From Polysphondylium violaceum (lineage: Eukaryota; Evosea; Eumycetozoa; Dictyosteliales; Dictyosteliaceae), in the NCBI GenBank assembly GCA_000277445.1, contig AJWJ01000099.1, forward strand, positions 1 to 57,345: a stretch of DNA of 57,345 bases, in the 5' to 3' direction. How positions within the stretch are numbered: the first letter of the stretch is position 1; each line of letters starts with the position of its first letter. Made by a program: the position numbers and the translations under genes. Below, piece after piece: positions 11,900-22,611 of this stretch. The notes beneath the pieces were generated by a model. That model was not told where the DNA came from and did no database searches. It saw only the letters and a list, made by a program, of their open reading frames with translations.

Positions 11900-14026
11900 A
11901 TGTCAGTTTCATCACCAGTTATCAAAACCCCACCTATAGTAAGAGATGATAGACGAGAATCAAATTTATCGATAAGTGAGCACAACAGTGCCGATTTGGT
12001 GCACCACGAAGAGGTGGTTATTATTTTGGATGCTGGCTCCCAATATAGCAAGGTTATAGACAGAAGGGTCAGGGAGCTGAATGTTGCCTCAGAGATACAT
12101 CCCTTCAGCGTGGACCTTACCCAGCTGGTCGCCGCCAAGCGTGCTGCGGGCAGTGCCGTCAGGGGCGTCATTATTAGCGGCGGTCCAGAGAGCGTGTACA
12201 GCGACAAGGCACCCAAATACGATCAGGTCCTGTTTGCCCTCGACGTGCCCGTGTTGGGTATCTGCTACGGCATGCAGCTGATGAACTATGTCTTTGGCGG
12301 CAAGGTTGAGAAGAACCACCAGAGAGAAGACGGCGTGCACGATATAACAATCCTCAAGAAGGGCGGCGAGGCCTCGCAGCTGTTCCACGGTCTTGCCGAC
12401 AAAGAGACCGTGTTGCTCACACATGGCGATAGCGTCACGGGCGTGGCTGACGGATTTGGCGCCATCTGCGTGTCGGAGGACGGCATCATATCGGGCATTG
12501 AGGACACTGCCAGACAATTGTATGGCGTGCAGTTTCATCCAGAGGTTGACCTTTCCGTCAATGGCAAGAAGGTCTTGTCCAACTTTTTGATCAGGATCTG
12601 CAAGTGCAAAGCAAACTTTACCCTAGACGACAGAGAGCAACAGGCCATCAAATACATCAGAGACACTGTCAAAGACTCCAAGGTGCTCGTGCTCGTCTCT
12701 GGCGGCGTCGATTCCACAGTATGTGCTGCATTGATCTCCAAAGCCTTGGGCCCACAAAACGTTATCGCACTCCACATTGACAATGGCTTTATGAGAAAAG
12801 ATGAGAGCAGCAAGGTAGAAAAAGCACTCGGCGTCCTTGGCCTCCATTTAATTGTAGTCGATGCCTCAGAGACCTTTTACAACGCCACCACCACCATCAG
12901 AGGCCACTTGACCAAGGTGCTCAAAGAGACCATCAATCCAGAGGAAAAGAGAAAGATTATTGGCGACACCTTTATGAAGGTTGCCGAAACCGAGGTCAAA
13001 AAGCTTGGTTTGGATCCAAATCACGTGTACCTCGCCCAAGGCACCTTGAGACCCGATCTCATCGAGTCGTCCTCCAAGACTGTCTCTGGCGTTGCCGATG
13101 TCATAAAGACCCACCACAACGACACCGAGTTGGTCAGATTACTCAGAGAGACTGGACGTGTTGTGGAGCCCCTCCAAGACTACCACAAAGACGAAGTAAG
13201 AGAACTTGGAAAGATGCTTGGGTTACCCGAGGATTTGGTTTGGAGACAGCCATTCCCCGGCCCAGGTCTCGCCATCCGTATCCTTTGCACCGAAGAGCCA
13301 TATCTCAAAGACTATGATTTCACACACCAAGTCGTCCAATACATTGTCACTGGCCAAGCCGACGCCTCGCTCGCCCAAGAGACCAAAGACAAGATCGACA
13401 ACCAATTAAAAGAAATGAAATGCCAACGTCCCGCCACACTTCGTCCCTACCTCTTCCCCGTCCAAACCGTCGGCGTGCAGGGCGATGGCAGAACCTACTC
13501 GTACCTCGTCGGCCTCTACTCGACCGAGACCCTCACCTCGTCAAGCCAAGTCGACTGGCCTTCTGTATTTTCACTCGCCAGAACCATTCCCAAAGTCTGT
13601 CACAACATAAACAGAATCGTCTATATCTTCCCCACCCCATCCAACGCCAAAGTTTGTGACCAGCCCCTTGCCTCTGTCAAGAGCATCACCCCCACCCATT
13701 TGACCCCCGAGGCCATTGCCCAGCTCCAATCCGCCGACACCATTGTCAACGAAAAACTCTTGCAATACAATCTTGTCAGAAAGATCAGTCAAGTGCCCGT
13801 CGTACTCTTCCCCGTGGGCTTTGGCATCCAAGGCAACAGATCCATTGGCATCCGTACCATTATCACCAACGATTTCATGACTGGCATTCCCGCCTACCCC
13901 GGCAAAGACCTTCCCTTCCAATGCATCGATGAGTGTGTAGAATTAATTTATAAAAATGTAAATAACATCTCTAGAGTATTAATGGACATCAGTTCAAAAC
14001 CACCTGCAACTGTTGAAATTGAATAA
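11900..14026 (+). CDS. guaA: GMP synthase (glutamine-hydrolysing)
   Basis: Single uninterrupted 708-residue frame. It converts XMP, ATP and glutamine to GMP in purine synthesis. The N-terminal class I glutamine amidotransferase domain has the nucleophile motif GICYGMQ (Cys near residue 121) and the partner His/Glu motif QFHPEV (near 213). The ATP pyrophosphatase P-loop is LVSGGVDSTVCA (near 267), and WRQPFPGPGLAIR marks the synthase domain. The C-terminal dimerisation part contains the large insert (about residues 500-640) characteristic of the eukaryotic, human-like enzyme rather than the ~525-residue bacterial form. A Ser-rich ~40-residue N-terminal extension precedes the catalytic domain. 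Codon use is far more GC-rich than flanking genes, as expected for a highly expressed gene. AATAAA overlaps the stop codon. Confidence 0.97.
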   Translation: MSVSSPVIKTPPIVRDDRRESNLSISEHNSADLVHHEEVVIILDAGSQYSKVIDRRVRELNVASEIHPFSVDLTQLVAAKRAAGSAVRGVIISGGPESVYSDKAPKYDQVLFALDVPVLGICYGMQLMNYVFGGKVEKNHQREDGVHDITILKKGGEASQLFHGLADKETVLLTHGDSVTGVADGFGAICVSEDGIISGIEDTARQLYGVQFHPEVDLSVNGKKVLSNFLIRICKCKANFTLDDREQQAIKYIRDTVKDSKVLVLVSGGVDSTVCAALISKALGPQNVIALHIDNGFMRKDESSKVEKALGVLGLHLIVVDASETFYNATTTIRGHLTKVLKETINPEEKRKIIGDTFMKVAETEVKKLGLDPNHVYLAQGTLRPDLIESSSKTVSGVADVIKTHHNDTELVRLLRETGRVVEPLQDYHKDEVRELGKMLGLPEDLVWRQPFPGPGLAIRILCTEEPYLKDYDFTHQVVQYIVTGQADASLAQETKDKIDNQLKEMKCQRPATLRPYLFPVQTVGVQGDGRTYSYLVGLYSTETLTSSSQVDWPSVFSLARTIPKVCHNINRIVYIFPTPSNAKVCDQPLASVKSITPTHLTPEAIAQLQSADTIVNEKLLQYNLVRKISQVPVVLFPVGFGIQGNRSIGIRTIITNDFMTGIPAYPGKDLPFQCIDECVELIYKNVNNISRVLMDISSKPPATVEIE

Positions 14027-14212
14027 AATACAAAAAAATCAAAAATATCTGCCCCAATCTTAATTTTTTTTCGCGAGGTTTTTCGAAAATATCTGAGAAT
14101 TTAAAAAAATATTTTCTCGCCCACCATCGATATTGCTCAGGTGATTGGTTTAGTTTTTTAGGCCTAAAAAGTTTTCACTATACTTGTTTTACACGCTATA
14201 TACTTTACAACA

Positions 14213-17200
14213 ATGAAACAAGTGTTTTTTGTAGTCTTTTTTGCTTTAGGACTACTTTTATCAATTGTTGATGCAAGTTCCCACACTATTTTATCACCTT
14301 TGATTCAAGGATATGCCCAAAATATTGCTGATACCAATACTTGGGGTTGTTCCGTCGATGGGGTAGTGTTGTTGACAGATGCAGGATATACCCCTACAGT
14401 AGCCTCTACTTACATATCAACAGTCATTGAAAAAAACCTTACTGATACACTCATGTCTATAAAATCACATGGTCTTGTAATGGGTACCCCAATCATTATA
14501 CCAATTTTATGGACCTCTGGTGCGACATCTATAACTACAAATATTCAGGTTGATTGTGAACGTAGGTAGTAGTTGTATAATGTAAATCATAAATGTATTG
14601 ATCAAGCTAATAATAATAATAAATAAATAGAACCACCAGTGCCTGTAATCACAACATTTTCAGATAAAATGTATTGGATATATTCAAACGGATTAATTAA
14701 TGCCTATCCTATGTTTGTGTTTAAAATAGACAATTTTAACAAAAAGCCACCTCCAATAGCGGCTAAGTTTCCCCTTTTGAACCAAGGCGCAGATATTAGA
14801 ATGTTATCAAACAATATATTCTTTATACACTTAGTTTCAGTTCCAGAATTACTCTCTCAAACTCAAATAGATGTTATGATATCATTTGATAATTTTATAA
14901 CCTCTAAAACCATATCTATTAAATCTGTTATCAATTCAAGTATGTATTAATTAATGATTTCAATTAGGATATTTATACTAATTCTTTTAACAACAAAAGA
15001 TACAGTTTTAAACGATTATACTTATTCTGGTAATATTTTCCCAAGAAACGTTAATAATGTTACAAATAGTAGATTTTGTTCTGTCTTTAATAAATTTGAA
15101 TTAAAGAATGGTCCTATTCCATTCTATAGTTTATTAAGGGTATCAGATTCTGGAATTAACCAAGTTGTGAAAGTATTGGGAAATGATGTTGATTTTACAT
15201 TATTCCAAGCAATATCACCTCTTCAACCATATAAAAGCTTGATAGTTTTTCAACCTACAACCAATTTAGAATTTAATCAAACTGTTACTTTTATAGGTAA
15301 TTAATTAATTTTAGAATCACACAATAATATATTAATTATTTAATAATTTAATTAGAACCACCTTCTGCTACACCTACAGGTTCGCCTGCTTTAGTCTCAA
15401 CACCCCCAACTCCATATAGATCATTTCATGTACAATTTTCATACACAAATAACATTTATGATATTGGGGCTGTTATTCAAATTGGATCAACATTCACATT
15501 GTCTTTCCTTCAAATTTATCCATATGGATATACAAGTATTCTTTCATCAAACAAGTACAACAAAATCTTTGAATTTAATCTCAATCCCTATTTCAATGGA
15601 TCTCTTGAGTATTCACCATTAGTCGCAAACCCTATTCTTGGAGATGGTATTACGCCCGATAAAGATGCCCCCATAATCCAATTTATTAGTATAGAAAAGA
15701 TTACTGGTAATACCCCTCTCTATGTTTTACAAGCAAAAATCACTGATGCTACCGGATTTGTATCTTTATCAAATTTTGGTGACTATACCAATCTAGTTCT
15801 AGGCTCTATTAAAGATGGTGTTTACGAGTTTTTATATGACCCATATTTGACTCCAAGAGTTGTGGAAATCACAGATGTTGCATATAATTCTAAAACAGTT
15901 GAGCTTTTTGATTTCTTAAATTTACAACTTTTATCTTTACCCAAAAGTAAGTAGTAAAACGACAGAATTTACTATAAATAATTATATTAATACAAACTTT
16001 AAAAACAACAATTTACTATAGAAACCTTTAATATATCAACTGTTACAAATGTTAAATTTGAATTCAATGACGTTAATACCACTAGCTCTTCAGTTAGTAA
16101 TAGACTATATATCTATACTACAGATGAAGATACATCTTTCTATCCATTTATTGTTTCTCAAAAAAACGTATTTGAATCAGAGAAAAACTATGGAAGTTAT
16201 GATACAGTAAATGGATGCTACTCAATTCCATTCACTATTAAAAAAAATTCAATTACAGGTGTTTATGATTACTATATCTATGTGGACCCATACACCTTTA
16301 TCCAAGGAACCGTTTTTGCTCAAATGTTTGGTTCATTGGCCGAATTGAGAGTAAACTCTTACTATGGTGATTCGCTTGGACCAATGATTATAGATGTAAT
16401 GACTGAAACTGTTCCTCAAGTAGTTAGCCAAAATACATATATTGGATGGAATATTACCATTCAAGACAATATAAATGGTTTCAAAGTGGGATTTATCTCT
16501 TTTATGAGTAATGTTGATTTATTTAAATACCAATTTAGATTCGATGCCTCTAATAGATACTCTGGTGACAAGTATTTGGGTAACTATCAATTCTTAATCC
16601 CAATCGATTATAGATGTCGTTCTCAAGTATTTTCAATCTTTAAAGTTTATCTCGAAGATGAAATGGGTCACATCTCTGATTACAGAGTGGATCGTCCCAA
16701 CACAATCAATGGCTTCAATCCCACCATGTATTTTTCAAACTTTACAGAATCTACAATGCAAACAACCAATTGTGATGGAAATGGCCTTGTGAATCCATCT
16801 TTTCCAAAATTAAAGAGCTTTGATTTTAACCCAAAACAAGTGAACACCTATTCAACTCAGGCTGATAGACTTGTAAAATTCTCATTTACGACCTTCCATG
16901 AGAGCGGAATTCTATTAGAATCGAAACCCATAATCTATATTCAAGATAATAATATTAACTTTGTCTCAGAAAAATCTACTCTTGTCTCTTTTAATGAAAC
17001 CTATGCTCAATACTCGGCCGCCATTGCACTTCCTTATGGATTTGGTGGAAGCAACAATCTAACAGTCTCTATCTTTGGAATAATTGCAAATCAAGGTGTT
17101 ATTTTTGGATTCAATCCAACGGATTTATTGAGCTCATCCTTTCCTTATTCTATCTCTGTTACTTCTGCCATACAAACCTCTAATATCTTAATATCAAAAA

Positions 17201-19338
17201 CAGATCCAGCTACATCCAATGGTGGTCAATTCTTTGTATACGGCAACCAATTTACAAATGGTGATAAATTACTCGTAAGACCAGTAGATGATGCAGAATT
17301 TACCCTCACACCATATTATAGTAAATCATCGATAATGTTGGTCCAACTACCGCCCATGGGTACAGCTACGATGATGACTATTCAAGTTGTTAGAGGACAA
17401 ACCGTTTCAAATTCATTTACAGTATTAATCTCTCAACCATTTAAACCAACAGCCACTTGTTTGAATGGATGCAATGGTGGCGGCACATGCACTGTAAATG
17501 GCTGTGTTTGCTTTCCTTTATTCACTGGCACAGATTGTTTAACAAAGATACTACAAGTTACTCCATCATTTAATACAACTCACCCACAAATAGATGTACA
17601 AGTATCAACAACAATAAAATCCCAACTAGAATTTATTGGCCTAGCAGAGGTAGACTCTAACAAAAACATTGTCAAACAATTTAACATAGACAAATGGACC
17701 TTCTTGGAAACTTCAAGCTCTGAAAGAAGCTATCAAGGAGAAATCACGCATTCTAATTCAAACTCAAAGACCCTAATTTTGGTAAATACAAGCTTTAACA
17801 ATAAGAATGTTACTACTCCAGTCTATTTTCCTTCATACAACTTTAATTTAAATCCCTATGCATTCAAATACACCATCACTCTTGGACCATATCCATTTGA
17901 ATTGCCATCAAATAGCCTCCAATTGATATTCTCAAGCACTCTCCAAGGAAAAGATCTTCGAGATACAAATCAATGCTCTCTTAAAGAAATTACAAGTGAC
18001 GTTCGTGCTGGATTTACTTTGACAAGATTAAAACTTGAAGACCATGTGTTGTTAGGTAGATACCTTAATAGAGGTGTTGGTAGTCCAATCCAAGTGGTTC
18101 CTATTCAAAACTATCAAGTCGATTCTAGATTCAAGAGTTTGGCCGATAATTCTTTTACTCGAAAAATATATATGGCTGTTACTATGCCCTCTTACAGTAC
18201 CTCTGCAGCTATTGATCCTGATTTCAGCTATCTTTTGGAAAATACCAAAGCTTCTTCAAGCCAACCTGGTGCCATATGTTATGAAGTTCCTCCTGTATTG
18301 CCAACAAACCCACCACAAGAATGTCTTAATCAATGTAGTGGAAATGGTCAATGTTCAACTCAGGGTTGTATATGTACCTTACCTTGGACAGGTTTAGACT
18401 GCTCATCAAAGATTGTTGTAATTTCTAAACCACCCACTCTTAATAGCACTAATCCAGAGACAACCATCATACTTCCCAAAGAAGAGAACGAGAGCGAAAA
18501 GAAACCTGAATTTTATGCCATTATTTCTGTTATTGGATTGAATGAATTGGATAAAGATGGAACAATTCTCTTTCAATATCCTCTGAATAAATGGACAGTA
18601 GTTGACAAAGAATCTCAGTATGCTCAATTCACAAACTCTACTTATCACTATATGACAGAAATTACAAACAAATTTGATCAATCAAACACCACTCTCAATG
18701 TATCTATCGACTACTTTGATCTTCCAGAAGCAGTCAACATTACATTTGCCAATCAAGTATTAACAATGAATCCTTATTCCTTGAAATACTCTATCGATAT
18801 ATCAAAGTATTCATTCAGCTCCTCACTCAATACATTACAACTTGTTGTCACTGCATCATTAGAGTCTACCAAGAGTGATTGCTCATTGCTTCAAACAGGC
18901 AACACTGTTGAGTCTGAATCTGAATTTGTAAAAATGCAAGTCAACGATCACAGTCTCTATGGTAGATTTATTAAAAGAGGAGTCATAGATGGCAGAATTA
19001 AAGCTGTATCAAACACACCTCTAGATACACAGTATAACAGTATATCAACATCGAGTAAATCACAGACATACATTGGCATCAATATTCCATTCTATGTTAA
19101 CTCTGCCCAACTTGATCCCGATTTCTCCGTACTTGTAGACACCAGATCCGCTTCTGGTAATACCAATGCCATATGTTCAAAGAGTGATTCAAAAAATTCT
19201 TTGACCACTGCTCAAATTGCCGGTATTGTTATTGGTGGTGTTGTATTTCTATTCATTGTGGGGGCGTTAATAATTTATTTTATGAGTAAAAAAGGCAACT
19301 CAAAGATGGCCTTGAAGCTCAGAAAAATAATAAAGTAG
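14213..19338 (+). CDS. ComC-like EGF-module transmembrane protein with duplicated C-terminal module
   Basis: Five exons (14213-14561, 14631-14939, about 15000-15296, 15356-15946, 16022-19338) join in frame to about 1620 residues. The exon 3 start could also be 15006, in the same frame. The signal peptide is MKQVFFVVFFALGLLLSI. A long beta-rich ectodomain with IPT/E-set-like stretches (e.g. GGQFFVYGNQF) is followed by two EGF modules (CNGGGTCTVNGCVCFP and CSGNGQCSTQGCICTLPW). Each EGF is followed by a related ~220-residue domain ending in GRFIKRG or GRYLNRG and DPDFS motifs, which I take to be the ComC 'supersandwich' domain. A single membrane helix (IAGIVIGGVVFLFIVGALII) and a short basic tail finish the protein. 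It is likely a cell-surface receptor or adhesion protein used in development or recognition; ligand unknown. Confidence 0.85.
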
Positions 19339-19381
19339 AGGTTGTGTCCTTTAATTAAATTAAAATAAAATATTTATTTAT

Positions 19382-20662
19382 TTAAAAAGTACCTTTGGTA
19401 ATTGTAATAGAATCCATTGCAGTGTTGGATTCATTGTCGATGAAATCCCATTGGATGGTTTGAGAGTTGATCACATTTAGAGTACCAAAACCAGTGCCTG
19501 AGAATCTTGGACCATTGCTCCATACTGGTGCGGCTAACCAATCTCTGTCAGGACCTTCCTTGTTGCCACCAGTGCCAACTGTAAGATGAATTGTTGCTTT
19601 AGGTGCCTCATATGTACCTAGTACTTGTCCATTATAAACTGGTAAACTTCTTTCATAGCTATGAGTATGACCTGACAGGTAGATATCGACATTGTATTTC
19701 ATGAGTAATTTTTCAAGAGAATCAACAAACAACTTTTTTAATTCACTCTTTTCACACCAGCCCCATTGAGTTGAGCAATAAAATGGTCTGTGAGAATAGA
19801 CAATGAGCCAACCATTTGGACTTTGTTGACGATATTGTTTAAGTTCATTCTCTAACCAATTATATTGAGTAGAAAAGGGTAAAAAGTCGTGTTCAGAGCT
19901 GAAACCAACAAAATGCACACCTGAAAAGTTAAAAGAGTACCATGATTCATCCAATTTGTTTGATGGCATTAAAAATGTCTTTCTATAGACATCCAAATCG
20001 AAAAAGATATCATGGTTGCCTGGACAAACCATATATGGTAAAGCTGTGCTAACTGGCTCAATGATACCAAGAAACTCTTCCCACACGGTTTGGTTTCCAA
20101 AAATACGGCTACCTTTTGTTAAATCAGCATAGGCAATATCGCCTACATGAAGTACAAAATCAAGATCGCCTTGTCTTTCAACAATATGTGATAAAGTGTA
20201 GTTTTCATCTCTATCAATACCCACGCCACCATGACCCATGTCTCCAAAGACTGCAAACTTTAAGTAATTGCTAGAATCAAAACCACGAGTTGAAAAATTA
20301 AGCATGGGACTCCATTGATTGGCTTCTCTGTCCCCTACATAATAGAAATAACTGGTGAATGAGGTGAGATTGGTCATCACTGCTTGATTTGAATTTCCAC
20401 TCCAATACAAGGTGGTCAAGCTTTCAACTTTTCCCATATTGCTTAAAATTGGGTAGATATCATTTGATGAAGACTCGTCGGGGGTAAAGCTAGCACGACC
20501 GTATAAAACGACAGGTGTGTTTCCCTTATCATTTGTTAACCATGTGATTTGAATATCTTTTCCTTCTTTGGTGAGTGCTAATTTGACACCATAGGGTGTT
20601 AAATCAACAGCAACACAAGCTGAAATAAATAATACAATTAGTGTGGCAATATATTTATTCAT
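19382..20662 (-). CDS. Purple acid phosphatase, tandem copy 1
   Basis: Intronless, 426 residues, signal peptide MNKYIATLIVLFISACVA. All five metal-binding motifs of purple acid phosphatases are visible: GDMGHGG, GDIAYAD, GNHD, YSHRPFYC and GHTHSYER. An N-terminal fibronectin-like part (ITWLTNDKG... VLYG) precedes the metallophosphoesterase domain. The family hydrolyses phosphate esters with a Fe-metal centre; the signal peptide points to lysosomal or secreted action, for example phosphate recovery from food bacteria. The next gene on the same strand (20959-22248) is alike along its whole length, so the two are a tandem duplication. The 3' end lies only 43 bases from the end of the convergent ComC-like gene. 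Confidence 0.95.
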   Translation of the reverse strand: MNKYIATLIVLFISACVAVDLTPYGVKLALTKEGKDIQITWLTNDKGNTPVVLYGRASFTPDESSSNDIYPILSNMGKVESLTTLYWSGNSNQAVMTNLTSFTSYFYYVGDREANQWSPMLNFSTRGFDSSNYLKFAVFGDMGHGGVGIDRDENYTLSHIVERQGDLDFVLHVGDIAYADLTKGSRIFGNQTVWEEFLGIIEPVSTALPYMVCPGNHDIFFDLDVYRKTFLMPSNKLDESWYSFNFSGVHFVGFSSEHDFLPFSTQYNWLENELKQYRQQSPNGWLIVYSHRPFYCSTQWGWCEKSELKKLFVDSLEKLLMKYNVDIYLSGHTHSYERSLPVYNGQVLGTYEAPKATIHLTVGTGGNKEGPDRDWLAAPVWSNGPRFSGTGFGTLNVINSQTIQWDFIDNESNTAMDSITITKGTF

Positions 20663-20958
20663 TTCTAAATTATAATTAAAATTCTACACTATCATATTAT
20701 TATTAAAGTTGAGAAGCACCTTTTCATAATATTATAATAGATTTTTTTTAAAAAAATTTCCGAAGGCCCCCAAAAAAAAAAATATCTTCTGAAAGTTCCC
20801 GCTTGCCCCAATACCAATTTTTTTTGAGATTATCTCAAATTACAAAGAACCTGGGTAAATAAATGTCTCATTTCAAAAATAGATAACACAGATAAAAGAA
20901 AAAAAACAGTCTTTTTTTAGTGCATGTGTTGGGAGAGTTTGATGTGGGTGTTATTTAT

Positions 20959-22248
20959 TTAAAAATAACCTTTAGTAACAACAAAAGAGTCTACTATAGA
21001 GTCTGAATAGTTGTCAACAAAATCCCATTGAATGGTAGTTGAATTTAAAATGGTAAATTTACCGAAACCAGTATGAGAAGATCGAAGACCATTGCTCCAT
21101 TCAGGTGCCTCTAACCAGTTGTATGTGGGTCCTTCTTTGTTACCACCACTACCGATGGTGATATGAACAGTTGCCTTTGGATTTTGGAAGGTTCCCAACA
21201 CTTTGTTATCATAGACGGGCAAGGTTCTTTCATAGGTATGGGAATGGCCAGCGAGGTAGATATCGACATTGTATTTCATGAGTAATTTTTCAAGTGATGA
21301 AACAAACATCAATTTGAATACGTCAAAGTCTTCGCACCACTGGTATTTACTACTACAGTAAAAAGGTCTGTGAGAATAGACAATGAGCCAACCGTTTGGA
21401 TTTTTTTCACGATAGTGTTTGAGATTATTTTCCAACCAATTATATTGAGTTGAAAGGGGAATGTAGTCATGTTCAGAGCTGAATCCAACAAAATGAGCGC
21501 CTGCATAATCAAAAGAGTACCACGAGTCATCCTCTTTGTCTGTTGGCATGTAAAATGTCTTTCTATAGACATCCAAATTGAAAAAGACATCATGATTGCC
21601 TGGACACACCATGTATGGCAAAATAGTGGCAACAGGTTGAATGACACCAAGAAACTCATCCCAAACGGTTTGGTTTCCGAAAATATGGCTTCCCTTTGTA
21701 ATATCAGCATAGGCAATGTCACCCAAATGTAAAACAAAATCGAAGTAGCCTTGTCTTTCCATAATATGTGATAAAGTGTAGTTTTCATCTCTATCAATAC
21801 CCACGCCACCATGACCCATGTCTCCATAGACTGCTATACTTGCGTAATCGGATCTACCGAAACCACGAGTCGAGAAATTAAACATTTGGCTCCACTGATT
21901 GGCTTCTCTGTCCCCTACATAATAGAAATAGGTAGTGTAGGCTGTGAGATTGGCCATCACCGCTTGGTTAGCATTTCCATTCCAATAGCCAACGAGTGAT
22001 GGAAAAGATTCGACTGCACCAGCATTACTGTGAATTGGGTAAAATTCATTCGAAGAAGATTCGTCGGGGGTAAAGCTAGCACGACTGTATAAAACTGTAG
22101 GTGTGTCGCCCTTATCGTTTGTCAACCATGTGACTTTAATATTTTGTGGTTCTTTGGTGAGTGCCAATTTAATACCATAGGGTGTTAAATCAACAGCAAC
22201 ACACACAGAAATCAATATTATAAATAAAGCACCAATATATTTATTCAT
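20959..22248 (-). CDS. Purple acid phosphatase, tandem copy 2
   Basis: Intronless, 429 residues from the ATG at 22248; another in-frame ATG at 22260 would add four residues. I prefer 22248 because the start MNKYIGALFIILISVCVA then aligns with copy 1. The motifs GDMGHGG, GDIAYAD, GNHD, YSHRPFYC and GHSHTYER keep all metal ligands. The stretch GVGIDRDENYTLSHI is identical in both copies. Differences cluster in surface loops, such as the region after RPFYCS (KYQWCEDFDVFKLM here, TQWGWCEKSELKKL in copy 1). The 296-base gap to copy 1 should hold that copy's promoter; it contains a T8A7 run at 20742-20756. A promoter for copy 2 would lie at 22261-22611. Confidence 0.94.
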   Translation of the reverse strand: MNKYIGALFIILISVCVAVDLTPYGIKLALTKEPQNIKVTWLTNDKGDTPTVLYSRASFTPDESSSNEFYPIHSNAGAVESFPSLVGYWNGNANQAVMANLTAYTTYFYYVGDREANQWSQMFNFSTRGFGRSDYASIAVYGDMGHGGVGIDRDENYTLSHIMERQGYFDFVLHLGDIAYADITKGSHIFGNQTVWDEFLGVIQPVATILPYMVCPGNHDVFFNLDVYRKTFYMPTDKEDDSWYSFDYAGAHFVGFSSEHDYIPLSTQYNWLENNLKHYREKNPNGWLIVYSHRPFYCSSKYQWCEDFDVFKLMFVSSLEKLLMKYNVDIYLAGHSHTYERTLPVYDNKVLGTFQNPKATVHITIGSGGNKEGPTYNWLEAPEWSNGLRSSHTGFGKFTILNSTTIQWDFVDNYSDSIVDSFVVTKGYF

Positions 22249-22260
22249 TTCTATCTGCAT

Positions 22261-22611
22261 TAATGTGAAGAAAAAAAATTAAATTTAATGACATGGGAGG
22301 AGATTTAGTTTTTTTTTAAAAAAACTAAAATGTGGACTCCCAAATAAATATCTAAATAAAAAAATGGTTTGGATCAAGACTTTTTTTTATGAAAAACTTG
22401 AAATTTTTGATCAACCAAAGTGTGTTAACATATCATGCACTACAGCAATTCATAAATCTCTCCTATTTATTTAGATTATTAATACATATCATAGAAAACT
22501 AAATAAACAAATGTAACAAAAGATTTAAAATTATATATGAACAATTTATTTTTTTTTTGGTTTAAAGGTGATTAGATTGATTTAGACTGGATTGGAATTC
22601 AGATAGATAGT
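22261..22611. other. Intergenic region with T/A palindrome
   Basis: This 351-base gap lies between the start of acid phosphatase copy 2 and the 3' end of NOP58. It contains a near-perfect palindrome at about 22305-22328 (TTTAG, T-run, A-run, CTAAA). No reading frame is supported. Confidence 0.5.

Noticed and set aside
11900-14026. Horizontal transfer of GMP synthase because of its high GC
   Set aside because: The eukaryote-type C-terminal insert and the dictyostelid promoter layout point to a native, highly expressed gene.
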